In this document: piece by piece, positions 13,027 through 13,075 of the stretch
Position numbering within the stretch: the first letter of the stretch is position 1
Layout of the letters: every line of letters starts with the position of its first letter
NCBI GenBank assembly: GCA_028713395.1
Contig: JAQTOJ010000031.1
Location: forward strand, 1 to 13,075
DNA: 13,075 nucleotides
Source of the DNA: Dehalococcoidales bacterium
GTDB taxonomy: Bacteria > Chloroflexota > Dehalococcoidia > Dehalococcoidales > Fen-1064
Reading direction: 5' to 3'
The notes under the pieces: model-generated
Database searches by the model: none
Seen by the model: the letters and a program-made list of their open reading frames with translations, nothing else
Told to the model about the DNA's origin: nothing
Program-made: the position numbers and the translations under genes

Positions 13027-13075
13027 ATGATATTAGCGGCAAACCGTCCGGAAATCCGGTTCGAAAATGACCGAT
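13027..13075 (+). CDS. Possible start of a divergent gene (partial)
   Basis: An ATG at 13027, preceded by AAAAGGTGG, opens a frame that stays open to the window edge and would begin M-I-L-A-A-N-R-P-E-I-R-F. Only 16 codons are visible, so neither product nor reality can be judged. It would be divergent from the XRE gene and share its regulatory region, as is common for XRE-controlled genes. Confidence 0.25.
   Translation, partial: MILAANRPEIRFENDR

Noticed and set aside
1..13075. tRNA, rRNA, CRISPR array, transposase or integrase
   Set aside because: I looked for cloverleaf-like GTTCGAATC-type arms, regularly spaced repeats and recombinase motifs and found none that hold up.

Overview
The window reads as an ordinary bacterial chromosome segment, moderately GC-rich in its genes and clearly AT-rich in a few intergenic stretches. 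It carries housekeeping genes on the left and accessory genes on the right. DnaB, a DnaD-domain protein and a DnaC-like loader encoded side by side, together with a DUF2851 protein and a three-gene ABC-2 exporter of the COG4586/4587/3694 type, suggest an anaerobic Gram-positive-like or Chloroflexota (possibly Dehalococcoidia) genome. That taxonomic call is inference; no rRNA or other marker in the window settles it.

Left block (1-6325, + strand): the tail of an unidentified gene, then plsX (acyl-phosphate synthesis), trxB (thioredoxin reductase), rplI (ribosomal protein L9), a 307-bp repeat-rich spacer, dnaB (replicative helicase), a DnaD-domain primosome protein and an unusual helicase-loader-like protein with two complete P-loop ATPase modules in one chain. 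The last three genes overlap one another and form a compact replication-initiation cassette. rplI has its own near-consensus promoter whose -10 box sits in the loop of an inverted repeat.

Middle block (6326-9073): an AT-rich patch holds a small, minus-strand, membrane-anchored or lipoprotein-like orphan with a near-leaderless promoter. Divergent from it is a two-gene unit, a macro-domain protein plus a DUF2851 protein, behind a strong promoter whose spacer is filled by a perfect 16-bp palindrome (probable operator).

Right block (9070-12945, - strand): a COG4586-type ABC ATPase with two ABC-2-type permeases (a complete exporter), driven by a promoter overlapping a 10-14-10 palindrome. Upstream of it lies a translationally coupled XRE repressor / ImmA-like metallopeptidase pair with its own promoter and a candidate autoregulatory operator. 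A divergent gene may begin at the right edge. No rRNA, tRNA, CRISPR array or transposase is visible.

The observations most worth following are the tandem double-ATPase DnaC-like protein in its DnaB/DnaD context, and the operator-controlled macro-domain/DUF2851 pair.
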